A DNA stretch of 64,000 nt. Origin: Hyaloperonospora brassicae. Taxonomy: Eukaryota; Oomycota; Peronosporomycetes; Peronosporales; Peronosporaceae. The DNA is taken from the NCBI GenBank assembly GCA_947650285.1, contig CANTFL010000305.1:62001-126000 (forward strand), read 5' to 3'. The notes beneath the pieces are model-generated. The model was given only the letters and a program-made list of their open reading frames with translations, ran no database searches and was not told the origin of the DNA. The position numbers and the translations under genes were made by a program. Shown piece by piece: positions 26,401-38,450 of the stretch (the first letter of the stretch is position 1; every line of letters starts with the position of its first letter).

Positions 26401-27230
26401 GACAACACCGCCATGTGCTGTTCGATATCTTCAGCAAACAAATCTCCCCTCTCGTTGTAGTAGACTGGTGCTTCTGCGATCTCAGTTTCATCGAATGTGG
26501 GCAACTTCTCCTCTTTACTCTCTTTCTTATTATTAGAAAGATTTAATTCCAACCTGTCGTTATTCAGATTGGCCACCAATGGAGACCGTCTACTATCATG
26601 CCCTTCTTTTCCGACCTAGTGATCTTCTTTCGTAGCACACTGAGCTCCGATCTCATGGTTGTTATTCATAGGCGATAGATATACTTCATCCAGTGATACC
26701 GATTCAACTACGTTGATCCTTTCTTCCCCCGTTACCACGGTATATGTCCCTTGCAAATTATCGTTCCCGGCATTGTGCGATACCATAAAGATCGCTGGAG
26801 GTATATCTTTTAGCGGGTCGACCGGTCGATTCATGATACGTTTAGGGACGACGTATTTGAGCGATCTACCAATGGCCCGATATGCTCCTCCTGAACTTCT
26901 TTCATGCGATCAGTCGTAGCACCATACGCCAGAATTTACCACTCTTTGTACCTTTCCGATCCGACCGCCACAAAGCCTTTAGTCCGTGGTATCATATTGC
27001 CTTCCGTCCACAAGTCTAATATGTTATGTGAGTAGGCAGTATGATCTCGTGATCACCCAAATTAGTCATCTGCAGATACTTCCTTCTGCAAAACCTTAAA
27101 ATCAATGAAAAAACCCAGTCTGGTATCGAGTAACCCATAACATTATCTTAGCCCACCAATCTTTAACTTCACTTCTCTTGACTCTGCAACCGTAATCACT
27201 ACATGTTTGTCATTAGCCGTCACATTCTGT
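26400..27230 (-). pseudogene. E1 protease-RT linker region, degenerate
   Basis: Minus frames at 26,391-26,579 and 26,616-26,834 are acidic and show no catalytic motif. They occupy the spacer between protease and RT that this Gypsy family has (E2 has an equivalent spacer at 52.3-53.2 kb). No separate gene is supported. Confidence 0.5.
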
Positions 27231-27239
27231 AGCTACGAT

Positions 27240-27620
27240 CCTTATGCGAAATGACGTCCTGCGAGGTGATACAAAATTCTTCTAGTAGACATAGCGCGCC
27301 GTCGGCTAGATCGAGCCGCCCTCCGGAAGGTACCATAAAGTTCATTCCCAAAATCGAATCTTGTCCCGCTTGATCGCCTGCCCACATATTGCAATAGTAT
27401 ACCGGTGATCCCGCAAAAGTTCAGTTGATCTTTGTACGTCTTATCATCATGTACAGAGTTTTTCCAATACCGATACACTCTTGTCGCTGACTTTTGTCAA
27501 TTATACAACCGACCTTACGAGCAGAGGAGGTGTCATTAATTGACACTCCAGCACCGTAATCAAATAACAGAGTAGATTTCACATTGTTGATCTTACCAAC
27601 AGCTTTCGCCTGTTTGAACC
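27240..27620 (-). pseudogene. E1 retropepsin-like protease, degenerate
   Basis: An aspartic protease of the Gypsy polyprotein. The active-site region reads LLFDYGAGVSIND near 27.56 kb, with Tyr where the usual Asp-Thr/Ser-Gly has Thr or Ser. It is followed by ARKVGCIIDKSQRQECIGIG and, after a frameshift, by a RLDLADGALCL-type segment within 27,242-27,478 that corresponds to RLDLADETLILPDKVL in E2. Stops and frameshifts make it non-functional. Confidence 0.65.
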
Positions 27621-27999
27621 ACTTTCCGGGCGAGTAATTCTTCCATTATCCGCGAGATTCACTATACGCGAGTTCGGTATCCATAATATGTTCAGATCGC
27701 ATATACTTGTCGATCCTCTTCAGAATGGAGACGGAAAAGACATGTTTTGACTTCGGACGAGATACATTTGTTCCCATCTCTGTAATATACTTACTCTCGC
27801 GATATGTCTCCTTTTTTTCCTGTTATGCAATAATGCAGAGCCATTAACGTCGGCTCGTACCAGATTCCAACCTGGCGAGCGCCCTAGTTTGACATCTTCT
27901 TGGACTTTTCTGGCAACATCCCCGCATACTTGTATAGGATGTACCCTTTGCGGATTATGTTTTATAACTTCTCCTTTGGACACTTTACCCGGTCATGCA

Positions 28000-30350
28000 T
28001 CTCACAACAGACGCGACACACAATTAACATTATCTAAGGGTTGTCCGTTTCACTCACACTTCTGGCAAGTGAGCCAATTCCAGTAACCGAGATCTCCATG
28101 CTTGGTCGATCCATAGATAGTACAAGGTTTTAATGGCGTACTGCGACCTTAGTAGGCTTGGCGGGTATTCGCATCCGCTGTTCCAAAGTTTGCTGTAGTA
28201 TCGCTGATTTAATTGTATCGATTCGTAGCAGCAGCCATATGATTTGATCTCAGACGATTTTCTGATTCCGATTTAAAGGTGTCTGACTCGCTGCTGATGT
28301 TCTCGGTACGGATAATCCTTACCTCCGTGCGGGAATTACATGGCACTGGACCGGGTGCTTCTTTCTGTCTGAGATTGAACAATCTTATTATCACTTTCTA
28401 TTGTAGCAACTTCCCTCGTTGGTATCTGTGCAATGTCTTGTGCATAGCTTCAGCATAAACAAAATTCAGCTTTAGCCGTTGATTCGACAGTTCGGGATCA
28501 TCCAAAGTTTTTAATGAAAACGTTAACACGTTCCTTGTGTACATCTAACACTCCTGTCATCGCCGGTATATTCACCTGCATTCCCATCACGTTCATCCGA
28601 TTTAAGTTTTTAGGGGATCTTCTTCTAAACGCTTCTTCGCGTGGAAATATTGTTGGCTCGCTGACATACCGTGTCCCGCATATTATACAAGGAAGCTGTT
28701 CATTGTATCTTCTCACTGGAATCTCGTCAATCTGCTCAGCTGTCGGAACCAGTATCGGTATTGGCCCCCAATGAAATCACTAAAAACTAAACATATGTTT
28801 GTCCGGCGCTTGGTCCCGGATAATTGATTACTTCACATTGCCCATCCAGTTTTGCGCTATATCTTCTTTTCGATCTTTCTCGAGAATTCCTTCAGCTCAT
28901 AGATCGCTAAGATTCTGATCCTCTAAGTGATGGCACTGGCCTTAGTAGCCATACCGGTCGCGGCGACTTGAGTTCGTATCGGTTCGATTATTTATAGATC
29001 ATCCGAATCGTATTCTGCCTTCTGGTGGATTGGATCGTAAGTGTTAGACTCTACCGATCCCATATCCACATCCGGTATGTCGTAGTTTTCTTGCGAAGTT
29101 TGGAGAAACGTACGGCGATCTAAGTGACGGTTTTGCTGTCGGTCCATTCGTTGGGATGCTCGTTGATCCGACTCGTGCTTCTTCATTGCTGTATAGGATA
29201 ATCAACTTAGGTCGCCCTCTTCCTGATCTTTCAGCCTAATAGATGCACCGCTCGACCTTAATTGTTTGTCGATCTTGCTTGCTTTCTAATCACTTCGGTC
29301 ATGGCTTTTGCCTATCCTGTTCTTTAGATACGATACCCCCCATAGTCCCAGAGACATCCGTCGAATGCTGATGGACCCATCTAATTACATCTCGAAGTCA
29401 GCTATAACATAGTGGGGCGATCCTGAATGGTGTTTATGAGGTGATCCCGAGGGTACGGCGATCTCGTTTATTGAAGTGGTTTTCTTTCCCACCAGAAGTA
29501 TGATGACCTCCACGAACTCGTTTACTGCGTTCTTTAACTGTTTCAAGATGCATCCCACCAGATCATCTCCCTCGAGCGCATTGGAGCAGAAGACCGTGTC
29601 TTTTAAAACCCCAAAATAAATTTGATCTTGCCGAAATTGCTAGTAACGGGCGGCGGAATCGAGATTGGTTTATTCAGAAGACTGATGAACTTGTGCTGTA
29701 ATATCTTAAACACTGGGTCTGTGTTGAGCCGTGTCTTCAAAAGGCGATATTAGCACTGCCATTTTGCAGGCTCCCACATTCCGTCCGCCATTTCAATCTC
29801 CATAAGCACGATCTTTACTGGGTCTTTTTTGGTCGGTAGCATCGCGATCTCGTCTAGGTTTTATCGTATTCCTCTTTGACTCAGATCTTCAAATTCCACG
29901 GTCTGGTCGATATATCGATATTTGTCCTCCGAGATCAGCGTTCTCATCTTAGCTCGTCCCGATTGGGCAGCCTTCGTGATCTTCTTTCTCGGCTTCAGGT
30001 CGGATGACCCGTCGATGATGAGATAGGGTTCGGATTTCACTGGTTTGGTTTTCACCGTCAGTATTTCATCCAGCAGACCGCTCTTTTTAGAGCAATCTGC
30101 GGTGGTCTCCGAAATCACCATGGGAGGGACTTAAGGTTTATTTTTCAGATCAGTATTTTGATTGACCTCTTGCATTTTCATTGCATCAGAGTTCCTCCCA
30201 CAACTTTTATGATCTGGGGATCTTGCCCTTCTAGGTGTCTGCGTCGATCCATCTGTCGATGACACTCGATCCCAGGTTCTTGCTTAATCTTGCCAGTAGA
30301 CTCACGGTGAGATTCAGAGGCCTCATATGATAACGTAACGCGAACCATTG
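28000..30350 (-). pseudogene. E1 gag, degenerate
   Basis: Structural protein region, read in pieces on the minus strand: MVRVTLSYEASESHREST (from ~30,350), KIKQEPGIE (also seen as TEPGIEASEAKE in E2 near 56.3 kb), the acidic basic-mixed frame 29,861-30,121, VDMGSVESNTYDP...EYDSDDL (28,992-29,186), and a broken CCHC zinc knuckle at 28,056-28,067 (LTCQKCE, then a stop). E2 keeps the intact knuckle at the corresponding place. Stops occur in every frame. The order gag-protease-RT on one strand supports the call. Confidence 0.7.
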
Positions 30351-30360
30351 TGGTAGAGTC

Positions 30361-30930
30361 GATCTCACAAAATTGCTTGTGTGAGTGTCTATATTCCACT
30401 TGTCCAGACTTGCCGACTCACAGAGGGGGTACTCCGATCCGTGCCTTGTTGTATAGCCTTGTGCTCACCTCGTGTACCCGTATGTTGGGCTGGTATAAGA
30501 TCTTCGTAATGGCCTTGGGAGATGTCGATCTCGCTGAGAGGTTGGGTGAAAAGTTCGCTTCCGGTGCGGAAATCTTCACACTACGAAATGGGGTCTGCGA
30601 TATAAATAATAAGTCGCGACGATCACTATGTGGAGATGTCGCGATCTAGATCTTGAATCACACCGATCTCAATTTTCGTCGGTATCGGTGTCTTTGCTGT
30701 GTGTTGCGTCAACCTTGCCTTGGTATCAGTCTGATCTGGTCATAGTACGGCCAATCTTGTCGGACGTGACATCATCTTGGGACAGATAGGTTTTCTCTTT
30801 CGCCAGAATGAATTGTGCGCATATATCCGGTAGATTGCTTCAATCTTGCTCGGTTGTGTCTTGAACTCCTTGTCAAATTTTCTGACCACTTGAGCCGTCT
30901 ATCGATCTTGTGTCAAGTCCTTTTCTATTG
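30361..30930 (-). repeat. LTR-like segment at the 5' end of E1, related to the 1.2 kb repeats
   Basis: Aligns by eye to the 37.8-39.0 and 56.4-57.6 kb repeats at roughly two-thirds identity. Shared blocks include GTACCCGT, ATAGCC, CTCACCT and 'tttctgaccacttga.ccgtc' (30,877-30,898 versus 38,129-38,150). An insertion of ~170 bp is present relative to those copies. A minus reading frame through it (QVVRKFDKEFKTQPSKI) looks partly coding, so the LTR/gag boundary here is uncertain. The upstream limit may extend to ~31.1 kb. Confidence 0.6.
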
Positions 30931-31249
30931 TTGCTGCTACTCTAGCAGTTGAGTTGAGTGTGAGATCTTGATAGATCCGGACGATATCTTCCGGGATTGC
31001 GCTTCTTGATCTTAGCCAACAATCCGAGGATCAATCTTTAATGTCCTAGCAACACTCGTGCCCTGGGCCGCCGGTGACGCTATATCAATCTTGCCTGGAA
31101 AAGAAGAGGGGAACGCGCGTCGTGCGCAAAAGAAGTATAGTTTAAGTCTGTATATTAACCAAACTAATTACTAGCCAACCTATCTTTCAGTTTGTTCATG
31201 ACTGTAGGTCTTTCTCGAAACCGGTATAACCCTTAAGCTTTATCGCCCC

Positions 31250-32760
31250 CTTGAACACGTGTCGAAATTTCGTGACCTGTGCTTCAATGATAGCGCCAGT
31301 ATTCCATGTATCGTACCTGAAACATTATAATATTTCAAATTTCAGATATAGTAATAAGTATAAAATCTCAGCGCTAAAACAACCAATGTGTGACCTAAAA
31401 TGTCAAATGTGTCCAAAACCGTTCTCCACGTCAATTCAACAAGCTTACACCGCCTTGTCTGGTCTGAACTTGTAAGACATCACTCAAGGACCACTATCGA
31501 GTGTATATATCATGATCCAGGAGTCTTTTTGGCGATATATCCATACTCAACAGGTAACATGACCTATCTGATACCCAATTCGAGATCGTTGAGGACCCAC
31601 ACGGTACAATTTAGCAATAGATGCTTTCTGTTCATTGTCCATGCTCCAATACCACCCTTCAGGCTTTGTATGGTTTACGAGACCATCCACATGTCTTAGA
31701 ATACCCCCTGGAGTATAATGAGTATTCACACCTTAGATCGGGCTATAATCAACCAAATTCAGTACTCACCTTGTGAGACCGGTAAAGAGTGTCACAGAGC
31801 TGCAGGATGTTACACCTTCGTCTCAGGGTCATATAGCACCAACTGGTCCCAGATGTACCTTTCCTAGAGTAATATTGCCACAATATTCACGATCGTTGCC
31901 TATATCGGTCAATATGATGTCCCAAATGTTCGTAAATTAGGATCCCGGTGTGTAGATTGGTGGCCCAGTCTCCACCTGCTTCAACATACACGTTCTTATC
32001 CCCGATCAACCTTCAGCTGGATTGAATGACTCCATACCTTCCTTTGTCTTTGATCACACCGTGGAATTAATATATATATGCGATTCGTCTCATATTGGTC
32101 CATTGAAATCATCCCTTTCTACTCCTCGGCTTAAATTGGACCATGTCCATCATTTTGGCAACATTTAAATTGGATCGTTGATCCCCGATGGGATCATATT
32201 TCGTCTCCTAATCGATCGTTAGATCACTAGGTGTCATTTTTCACCAGTGAGTGATGCCTTAACTGGGTGGTCACCGATCCACGTCCCACAATTTGATTAT
32301 AGAATTTGCCTCAGTTGTATCTATATCAGGTAAAGAAGCCTACGCTTTAAAGCTGGCTAAAATTTGAATCAGACTTACCAAGTTGCTGGATGGTGTGTGG
32401 AGGTTGCGGTTAGGTTAGATATCACCGGCACACTCTACAGAATATTCCCAGTGGAGTATGTACCGAAGTTATCGATCCTACCAGAAGATTTTAAGAATAT
32501 TAAATTGGAAGATAACAAATTCGAAGTGGAGAGGATCGCCGATGCAAGATCCCGTCGGAAAACTCAATTCAGACGAGTAGGTTTACACTTTTTTTGTCTT
32601 TTGAGAATCATACATGGATTTTGATTTGGTGCACGAGGCGGGTCTTAATTGCGGTGCTATGTTACTCGACTTTGATCTTATTCGGGCTAGCAGAATTTGA
32701 TTATAGGTGATGCGAACATGCGAGGAAGGATCGCAGGATCAATATCTTTTAGTTTGTTCG
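31250..32760 (+). pseudogene. E3 integrase C-terminal region and chromodomain, degenerate
   Basis: The plus frame 32,364-32,624 reads LDITGTLYRIFPVEYVPKL, then LPEDFKNIK and NKFEVERIADARSRRKTQF, the linker and chromodomain entry typical of Gypsy chromo-integrases. After a frameshift, VHEAGLNCGAMLLDFD (32,628-32,675) follows; E2's minus strand has the counterpart VDEYRLFCGAVI near 42.0 kb. Upstream, APVFHVSYLKHYN (~31,300) also resembles an integrase tail and may be a second decayed copy. The catalytic core is not readable. The chromodomain would direct integration toward marked chromatin. It is dead. Confidence 0.7.
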
Positions 32761-33180
32761 AGGAGAGCTGAAGCTGTGCAGGCCAGCTGCGCAGGAATTG
32801 ATATAGGGTGATAGGAAAGACAACTATGACGATTGGGGCTCATCACGTCCTGATCGCAGCCGAAAGCGCTTATTTAAATAGACAGTTGCGAGACAACACC
32901 ATGAAAACGTGGGATCGGGGATACAGGATGCTGGGTCAATAATTCACGAAATTGGTAACCCCAAGGATTTGCCGAACTAACATCGACAACGCCGAGGCTA
33001 GATTGAGCATGTTCAAATGATTGTGACTATGATAGGGATACTTACTGCGTGTCTATCCGGTCCGTGGAAAGTGAAGAAAGCATACATTTAACAGAACGTG
33101 GAGATCGCAGTTTCCTTGGCTCATTCTTTGCAGTGTGTCCTGGAAAATCCATTTTTAGCTAAGCCCGGCGTTATCTTTTT

Positions 33181-34340
33181 TTGTTGCGCTGGCAAAAGTA
33201 TCTTGCCCGGTTAAAAGTGTTCGGCGACAAGTGCGTAAATTTTCATGGAGCTTGCGCTCTCGAACTACGAAGTCTCGATACAAGTCCGTCTGAGGAAGGA
33301 ATCACACAACGGGCTTTAAAGAGATCGGATCGACCGGTCTCTTCAAGATCATCCAGAATTCTTGGGCGTAGACAGATGAGATCTGCGCAAAGTCGATGAA
33401 TCGAGGTACCCAATTAGTACCGGCCTGTGCGGGAATAGACCCATATCTTATGAAAACGGATACTTCTTTGGCTTGGAAAAGATGTGGTTAACATTTCCAT
33501 GTCCAACCTTGATAGGCATATCCAGCTAACTCGCCCTCACAGACCATGGTGCGACTTAAAAACTTGATAGAGGTACGCGTTCACTATACCCCGGGATCCA
33601 CCGGCTGCGCGGAGTCTTGTTCAACGTAGAATCTTTAAAATTAACAAAAGAAAGACGATCATGAAATGTAGCGCAATCTTCATTATCTACGCTAGGTAAA
33701 CCGATATATTTGCTGATTTTCTAATGAGCAAATATATTGCGGCAACGTTGGCAGAAGGCGCAGGACAAACGGATCCAAGGAAGCGAAGGCTGGAGCCGGA
33801 CTGGGAGTGTCCACGTTGATAGGTGATCCAGGTGCATTGGACGTATCGGCGGACTGAGTAGAAAGACGCACCGAGTAACGTTATCGCGACAGGGCTATAA
33901 AGGTGTCTGCCTTGATTATTCCGTCGGATCTCTTGTTGTCCGAATCATTTGACGGAAATGCTCGCGATTTCTGCTTAATAGGAACTGCAGGTCAGTTCGT
34001 GAAAGTGAGAAGACGGAAAGATCGATACATTTAGGCGGTATCCAGCTAGGACCCGGGCACCGGTCGGTATTTCTGTGGAGCTAATAGCAGACGAATCCGC
34101 GCAATCTTTTCTCCGACGACGCTAGTGAGGTCATCTGCAGGACCTGCATTAGCAGCCGCGGATAAGATAGGTGGATCCGATACTGATATGATCTGATAAG
34201 CAAAGCAAATGACTTACTCCGGAAGGTATTCTCTATCGCGTATCTCCTAAATCCGCTCGCTTTTCATACAGGCGACAAAACCCTAGAATCATTTCAGTCC
34301 CGTACTCACGAGCCCAAACTGCTTTTTCAGCTGGGTTACA
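33181..34340. other. Spacer of E3 with no assignable gene
   Basis: Lies between the E3 chromodomain and the antisense coiled-coil segment. GATC tetranucleotides are frequent. On the minus strand, near 34.3 kb, KAVWAREYGTEMILGFC continues the coiled-coil frame after a shift. No other coding signal is supported. Confidence 0.4.
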
Positions 34341-34349
34341 GCGATCGTC

Positions 34350-35210
34350 TTAATACGGATGTCGCTCTAAAGACGATGATGGTCGGTCTGGATGGATGCC
34401 ATGAGAGATCGCTGGTAGCCATTCAGAACAATTGGCTATTTTCGTGTTGGTGATCCAAGCAGCGTTTTTGTACCATAACACTCGGTGCTTCATGTACCCA
34501 AGCTTCTCCGCGTGAGACATGCTTATCTCGCTCAGTTTCGCTATTGCGAAATCTAAATCCCGCTTTACTGAATCAAGAGCTCGCTGAGATTTCTCTTGGA
34601 CAAAATGAAGCTCGATCTTGGCCTTGTGGAGCGCTGAACCAGGCATTTGATTTTTTCGACCTAATCTGACGATTTATTAGCTCCTGCTGAACTTCCGATC
34701 ATCTCTGGAGCGCCTCGCCATGCTGCTGACGCATATATTCATATTGTTTTTAACAAAATTTTCACGTATAAAGCAGAGAACACATACAGATCCTGTAACG
34801 CCTTCTGTAACTTCTCATATGGAAATGTTGCTCTTAAAGCGTTCTTACAGAGACTTATACTGCTCCAGCATGTCTGGATGGGCGTCAACTTGGTGATCTA
34901 GAGAGGCTAATTGATCCGCCAGTTTTTGACGACTTGTGGCGTTTAATAGAACGACCGTGAAACTCGGGCAGAGGATTCCCGAATTTGCCCGAGCGGGTTA
35001 GTCGGATCCGGAAATGTCGATTTTGAGGGAGTTTCGACGGATCTGGACAAAGATTAGGTGTGACGAATAGAGCGAATAAGGCTGAATTAAAAAAGAGTCG
35101 GTTACCAACGTCTTAGAAGACGGGGAAGCGAGTGAAGAATCCATGATGAAGCCGTGACCAAAAAGACGATGTGCAGCTAGACTGACACTGACATCCAGCC
35201 AACGATACAA
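34350..35210 (-). pseudogene. Coiled-coil protein relic, antisense to E3, between pol and the LTR
   Basis: No family is recognised with certainty. On the minus strand, HPDMLEQYKSL (~34.88 kb), QYEYMRQQHGEALQR (~34.73 kb) and the open frame 34,350-34,646 (ALHKAKIELHFVQEKSQRAL, VKRDLDFAIAKLSEI, MKHRVLWYKNAAW) give heptad-like hydrophobic spacing with dense Lys/Glu, typical of a coiled coil and similar in style to gag-like proteins. It runs opposite to E3's pol and lies between pol and the LTR-like end. The equivalent position in E2 has the same arrangement (39.2-41.7 kb, plus). It could be an antisense ORF of the family or gag from a separate, opposite element. Confidence 0.5.
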
Positions 35211-35799
35211 GGGACAGATAGGAAGAAATGGATCAAAGAATGGTGTAAGAATTGTGCTAAGACACCGTTGTCTTACAACCCGGCTTAAAAACGAAGTGTG
35301 GTTGGTGTATGAAGGCTACCAGATCCGAATTGAGAGTGGATCCAGTCATAATGAGTACGAACAAACTTACAGGATACCCGTTTAAAGAGTGGCTTCGTTC
35401 CGAGAGTGGATCGGATCCAAGAGTAAATCCGGTCCAAGAGAGGATCCGATTCGAGAGGTGATCCCAGATGAGATCCGAGCCGCGATCGATACCATATCAG
35501 ATCCTGACGAAAATAGGAATAAGGGACTAATCAAGGGTCTACGATGCACAAGTGATAGAGCGATTTATTAACGACGCGTGGCGAGTGCCTCCTGTATCGA
35601 TAGGATAGTTCGTATGTTTTGCGAGATAGTTGATTACCATTTATCTGAGCTTAATTTACTCCGAAAGCCAAGCGTCATCTCTTCCGGGCTGGATCTTTGG
35701 CCTCCCGACGATATCAAAATTTGCGCCTCTCGTCTGTAAAAGTAGCGCACCTCGATTGTTTGCTCAGGTGCGTATATGACTCTCACAACATTACAACAA

Positions 35800-36160
35800 A
35801 TGCAATCGTACAGAACGAGAAAGAAAGAACGATTAAGATCGCCAGACGGCTCAAGTGGTCAGAAGATCAAGCAGATCAAGATCTACATATTGGATATTGC
35901 TATCTGGTTGAGATACAGGAGGCTCATATTGAGTATTACAAGCTACCTGTGATCGTATGAAGACTTCCACTCGATCGTCCTCGTCCCAAACACGGTCAAG
36001 TTCAGCATCAACACGAGTCCCTCGAGAATAGTGTAGGCCGCCCTACGGACGGGTACACAAGTTGAGAAAAGCTTTTTACACGGAAACGGAGTACACCCTC
36101 CGACTGTCGGTTGTCTCGGCGTAAGTGGAGAGGTGGGTCAAATCAGCTATTTGGTGGACA
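35800..36160 (+). repeat. LTR-like segment at the 3' end of E3, plus orientation
   Basis: The stretch 'agacggctcaagtggtcaga' (~35,842-35,861) and a block at ~36,000-36,150 align on the plus strand with the reverse complement of the 37.8-39.0 kb repeat. The second block includes ACGGGTAC, then GGAGTACACCCTCCG and GTGGAGAG, against ACGGGTAC, GGGGTACCCCATCCG and GTGGAGAG. Identity is roughly two-thirds. Its orientation agrees with E3's integrase, so it fits a 3' LTR. The start may be near 35.0 kb. Confidence 0.6.
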
Positions 36161-36780
36161 CTGCTTGACCAAATAAATCTGCAGAGTCCTTGATAATTGC
36201 GGAGCTACAATAAACATTTTTCCTGAGAAGTTCCGTTAAATTCGTAGCTGCGATATATGAACACGACATGTAATGTAATTGTTAATGGCTTTCTATCCAA
36301 ACGGGTGTATATTAAATGTCACATCAGAAAATTACGCGCGATAGCTTACTTAATATTCATCCTATCTCCTACCTGCTCTTTCTAAGTGTTTTGAATGCGC
36401 GAGAAATCGTTGGAGCTAGGCCTTATGCTACAGGTAGAGGCAAATCAATAGTAGTATCGTAATACGATGATGAATCATCTATCTTTATTCCTCATAAAGG
36501 GGATATTGCCATAGTGTATGACGTTTATTCAAGACCTTTGAGTCCGTTTTCGAACTTGCTAATAGCAAATAATTCAATAATCGTCGGGTATGTGCAAACT
36601 GAAGCCATGTAGAAAGATATACCGCGAGGCCTGACCCATCTGCCTCCCACGGCTACATGTTGCTATATTGATATACAAGCTGGACAATTGATGCATCCAT
36701 TATAACATGGGACAAATGCACTCAGTTAGTATGGGCACGGCTTTTACTTGCACACCAGAACGCGTTATCAGTCGAATAGA
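36160..36780. other. No gene detected
   Basis: Mixed-composition sequence between the E3 LTR-like end and the unknown minus ORF. Only short frames are present. Confidence 0.5.
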
Positions 36781-36793
36781 GAGCTCTCCTCAT

Positions 36794-37060
36794 TCATTCT
36801 ATTGCGATTTCAAAGTTATTACGTCGTACGTCGCACGACATAGCTGGCCGTTCAAGATCACCATTCACCGTAATCGTAATCTTATCAAAGACATCGTGTG
36901 GTTTATTTGGGACGGTAAACGTAATTGACCCTTGATTACAGGGGAACACGCAGAACTTACATTTTAAACAGTTTCTATCGGAATCTCGCACAAAACGGAC
37001 ATCATTACTAACGCTTTGAAAATAGTTCGTGTAACGAGGGACCCAGCGTATGTAGTGTCA
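36794..37060 (-). pseudogene. Unknown Cys-containing protein fragment
   Basis: Not recognised. On the minus strand a frame runs uninterrupted from about 37,059 to the TGA at ~36,794. It starts with HYIRWVPRYTNYFQSV, then DRNCLKCKFCVFPCNQGS, TVPNKPHDVFDKITITVNG and ERPAMSCDVRRNNFEIAIE. There is no ATG at the left edge, and a similar-looking peptide continues upstream past a stop, so it is probably the middle of a larger decayed gene. The C-x2-C-x2-C-x3-C cluster could be a zinc site or disulphide cluster. Amino-acid texture is more natural than in neighbouring frames. No link to the flanking Gypsy elements is evident. Confidence 0.35.
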
Positions 37061-37780
37061 ATCACTATTGTAGATATACCACACGATTCTTAGCGTAGGC
37101 AAAGGTCCTATAAAATTTCCCGTATACGATGTGCGGCGGAAACACACCAAGGAACTTCTGAAGTTGGTGTAAGGATAGGTGCTGTATTAACCTAATTATT
37201 TAAAAAATCATCTTTATTTATAATATTTAAGTCCTAAACGAATTATCTTTTAAGCCATAATATGATAATATATTATATTACATTAAACTACGCTAACTAC
37301 TTGCTCACCACCCATTGCGCGCATCTAGAAGCGTGATTAAATTAAGTTGATGTACCGTGAATATCGACCAAGGAGTGAAATTCTTAATAACATAGCCTCC
37401 GGTGGTAATATTATGCCAACATTACCTCGTTTCCAGTAAAATTATAAAAATTATTGAAATGAGATATTATCAAAAACTAAAACTTTCGTGTTAATGTTTA
37501 CATTACGGATGATACCGTAAGACCACCTCCCTTCAGCCATCAGTCACTGTAGTAAATGTGGTACCTAATTAGTAACCGAGCGACCCATGTCCAGTCGCTC
37601 TGGGGTAAAGAGAGCACTTGTTAATTTTTTAACCTTCTTTTTTCCAAATTTTAACGCATGACGATATCATCCGTGTGCTGTACATGTAAGGTTGTCGCTA
37701 AAACGGCTGTAAAGACACTTCCAGTCGAAAAATATTCATACAAAGACTTGGCAGCAGGCGTTTATTTTCTGGTAGATCGG
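37061..37780. other. AT-rich spacer, no gene detected
   Basis: An AT-rich tract between the unknown fragment and the first 1.2 kb repeat. It resembles the AT-rich DNA of 1.3-23 kb and could be the target sequence into which E2 inserted. No coding signal is present. Confidence 0.5.
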
Positions 37781-38450
37781 TGATCACAATTTCGTGTGAC
37801 GCTGACTCTCCACTGGCGCCCAGACGACCGACTGCGGATGGGGTACCCCGTTATCGTGTTCTTGATAGCCTTCCTCACCTGTTGTACCCGTCAGTAGGGC
37901 AGGCTTCACTCGTCTAGGTGAGCTCGATTCAATGGAGGGCTTGACCGTGTTTGCAATGGGGTCGAGGATTTATCTCGGTCATGAAATCATAATACCGCAA
38001 TCTGGGGTTAGTGTGATCTCGTCGAATCCTTCACGGGATCACTTGTGTACTTGTAGAATACTCGATAACAATCACCCTGGTCTGTAACATATCGAATTGT
38101 CCAAATATTTAGACCTTGAATTGCGAGCTTTCTGACCACTTGAACCGTCCCGCGATCTTGAGTCTTCAAGCAACAAGAATTTCTTGCGTTAGATAGCATT
38201 TTCAGGAGGTAATAGTGTTTGAACGAGCCTAACCAAACAATCCAGGCGCGATACTTGTGCAGACGTAGCGTAGTCTGTGACGTCGGGTGGCCAAATAGTC
38301 CATCCCGGAAGAGACAATGCGTGTCCTTAGAAGAAAATTGGACTCTGTTTCATATTAACCAATCAAACTCAACAACCATATCCTTATCCCCATGTCTTGG
38401 TCATCACATGCCACATGTCGCTCTCTCCAGAAGGTCGAAACCGTGTACTT

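Larger units (their letters stand above)
24180..31100 (-). mobile_element. E1: degenerate Gypsy (Ty3-type) LTR retrotransposon, minus strand
   Basis: Read on the minus strand the order is LTR-like segment (~30.9-30.36 kb), gag (30.35-28.0), protease (27.6-27.2), RT (26.4-25.3), degenerate RNase H (25.25-24.95), then a second RNase H (24.74-24.29). Every domain is broken by stops or frameshifts. The integrase end and 3' LTR are not recognisable. E2 at 41.9-57.6 kb is a relative: the same RT-proximal sentence occurs at 26,130-26,375 and 51,937-52,278. E1's upstream end abuts the plus-strand E3 remnant at ~31.1-31.25 kb, which suggests one element inserted into the other. Confidence 0.85.
31100..36160 (+). 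mobile_element. E3: truncated Gypsy element, plus strand (integrase/chromodomain end and LTR-like tail)
   Basis: Only the 3' half is present: the integrase C-terminal part and chromodomain end at 32.76 kb, a ~2.3 kb spacer with antisense coiled-coil coding, and an LTR-like segment at ~35.8-36.15 kb in the same (plus) orientation. Gag, protease and RT in plus orientation are absent to the left, where E1 lies on the opposite strand. It belongs to the same family as E1 and E2, judged by the LTR-like match and the chromodomain wording shared with E2. Confidence 0.65.
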
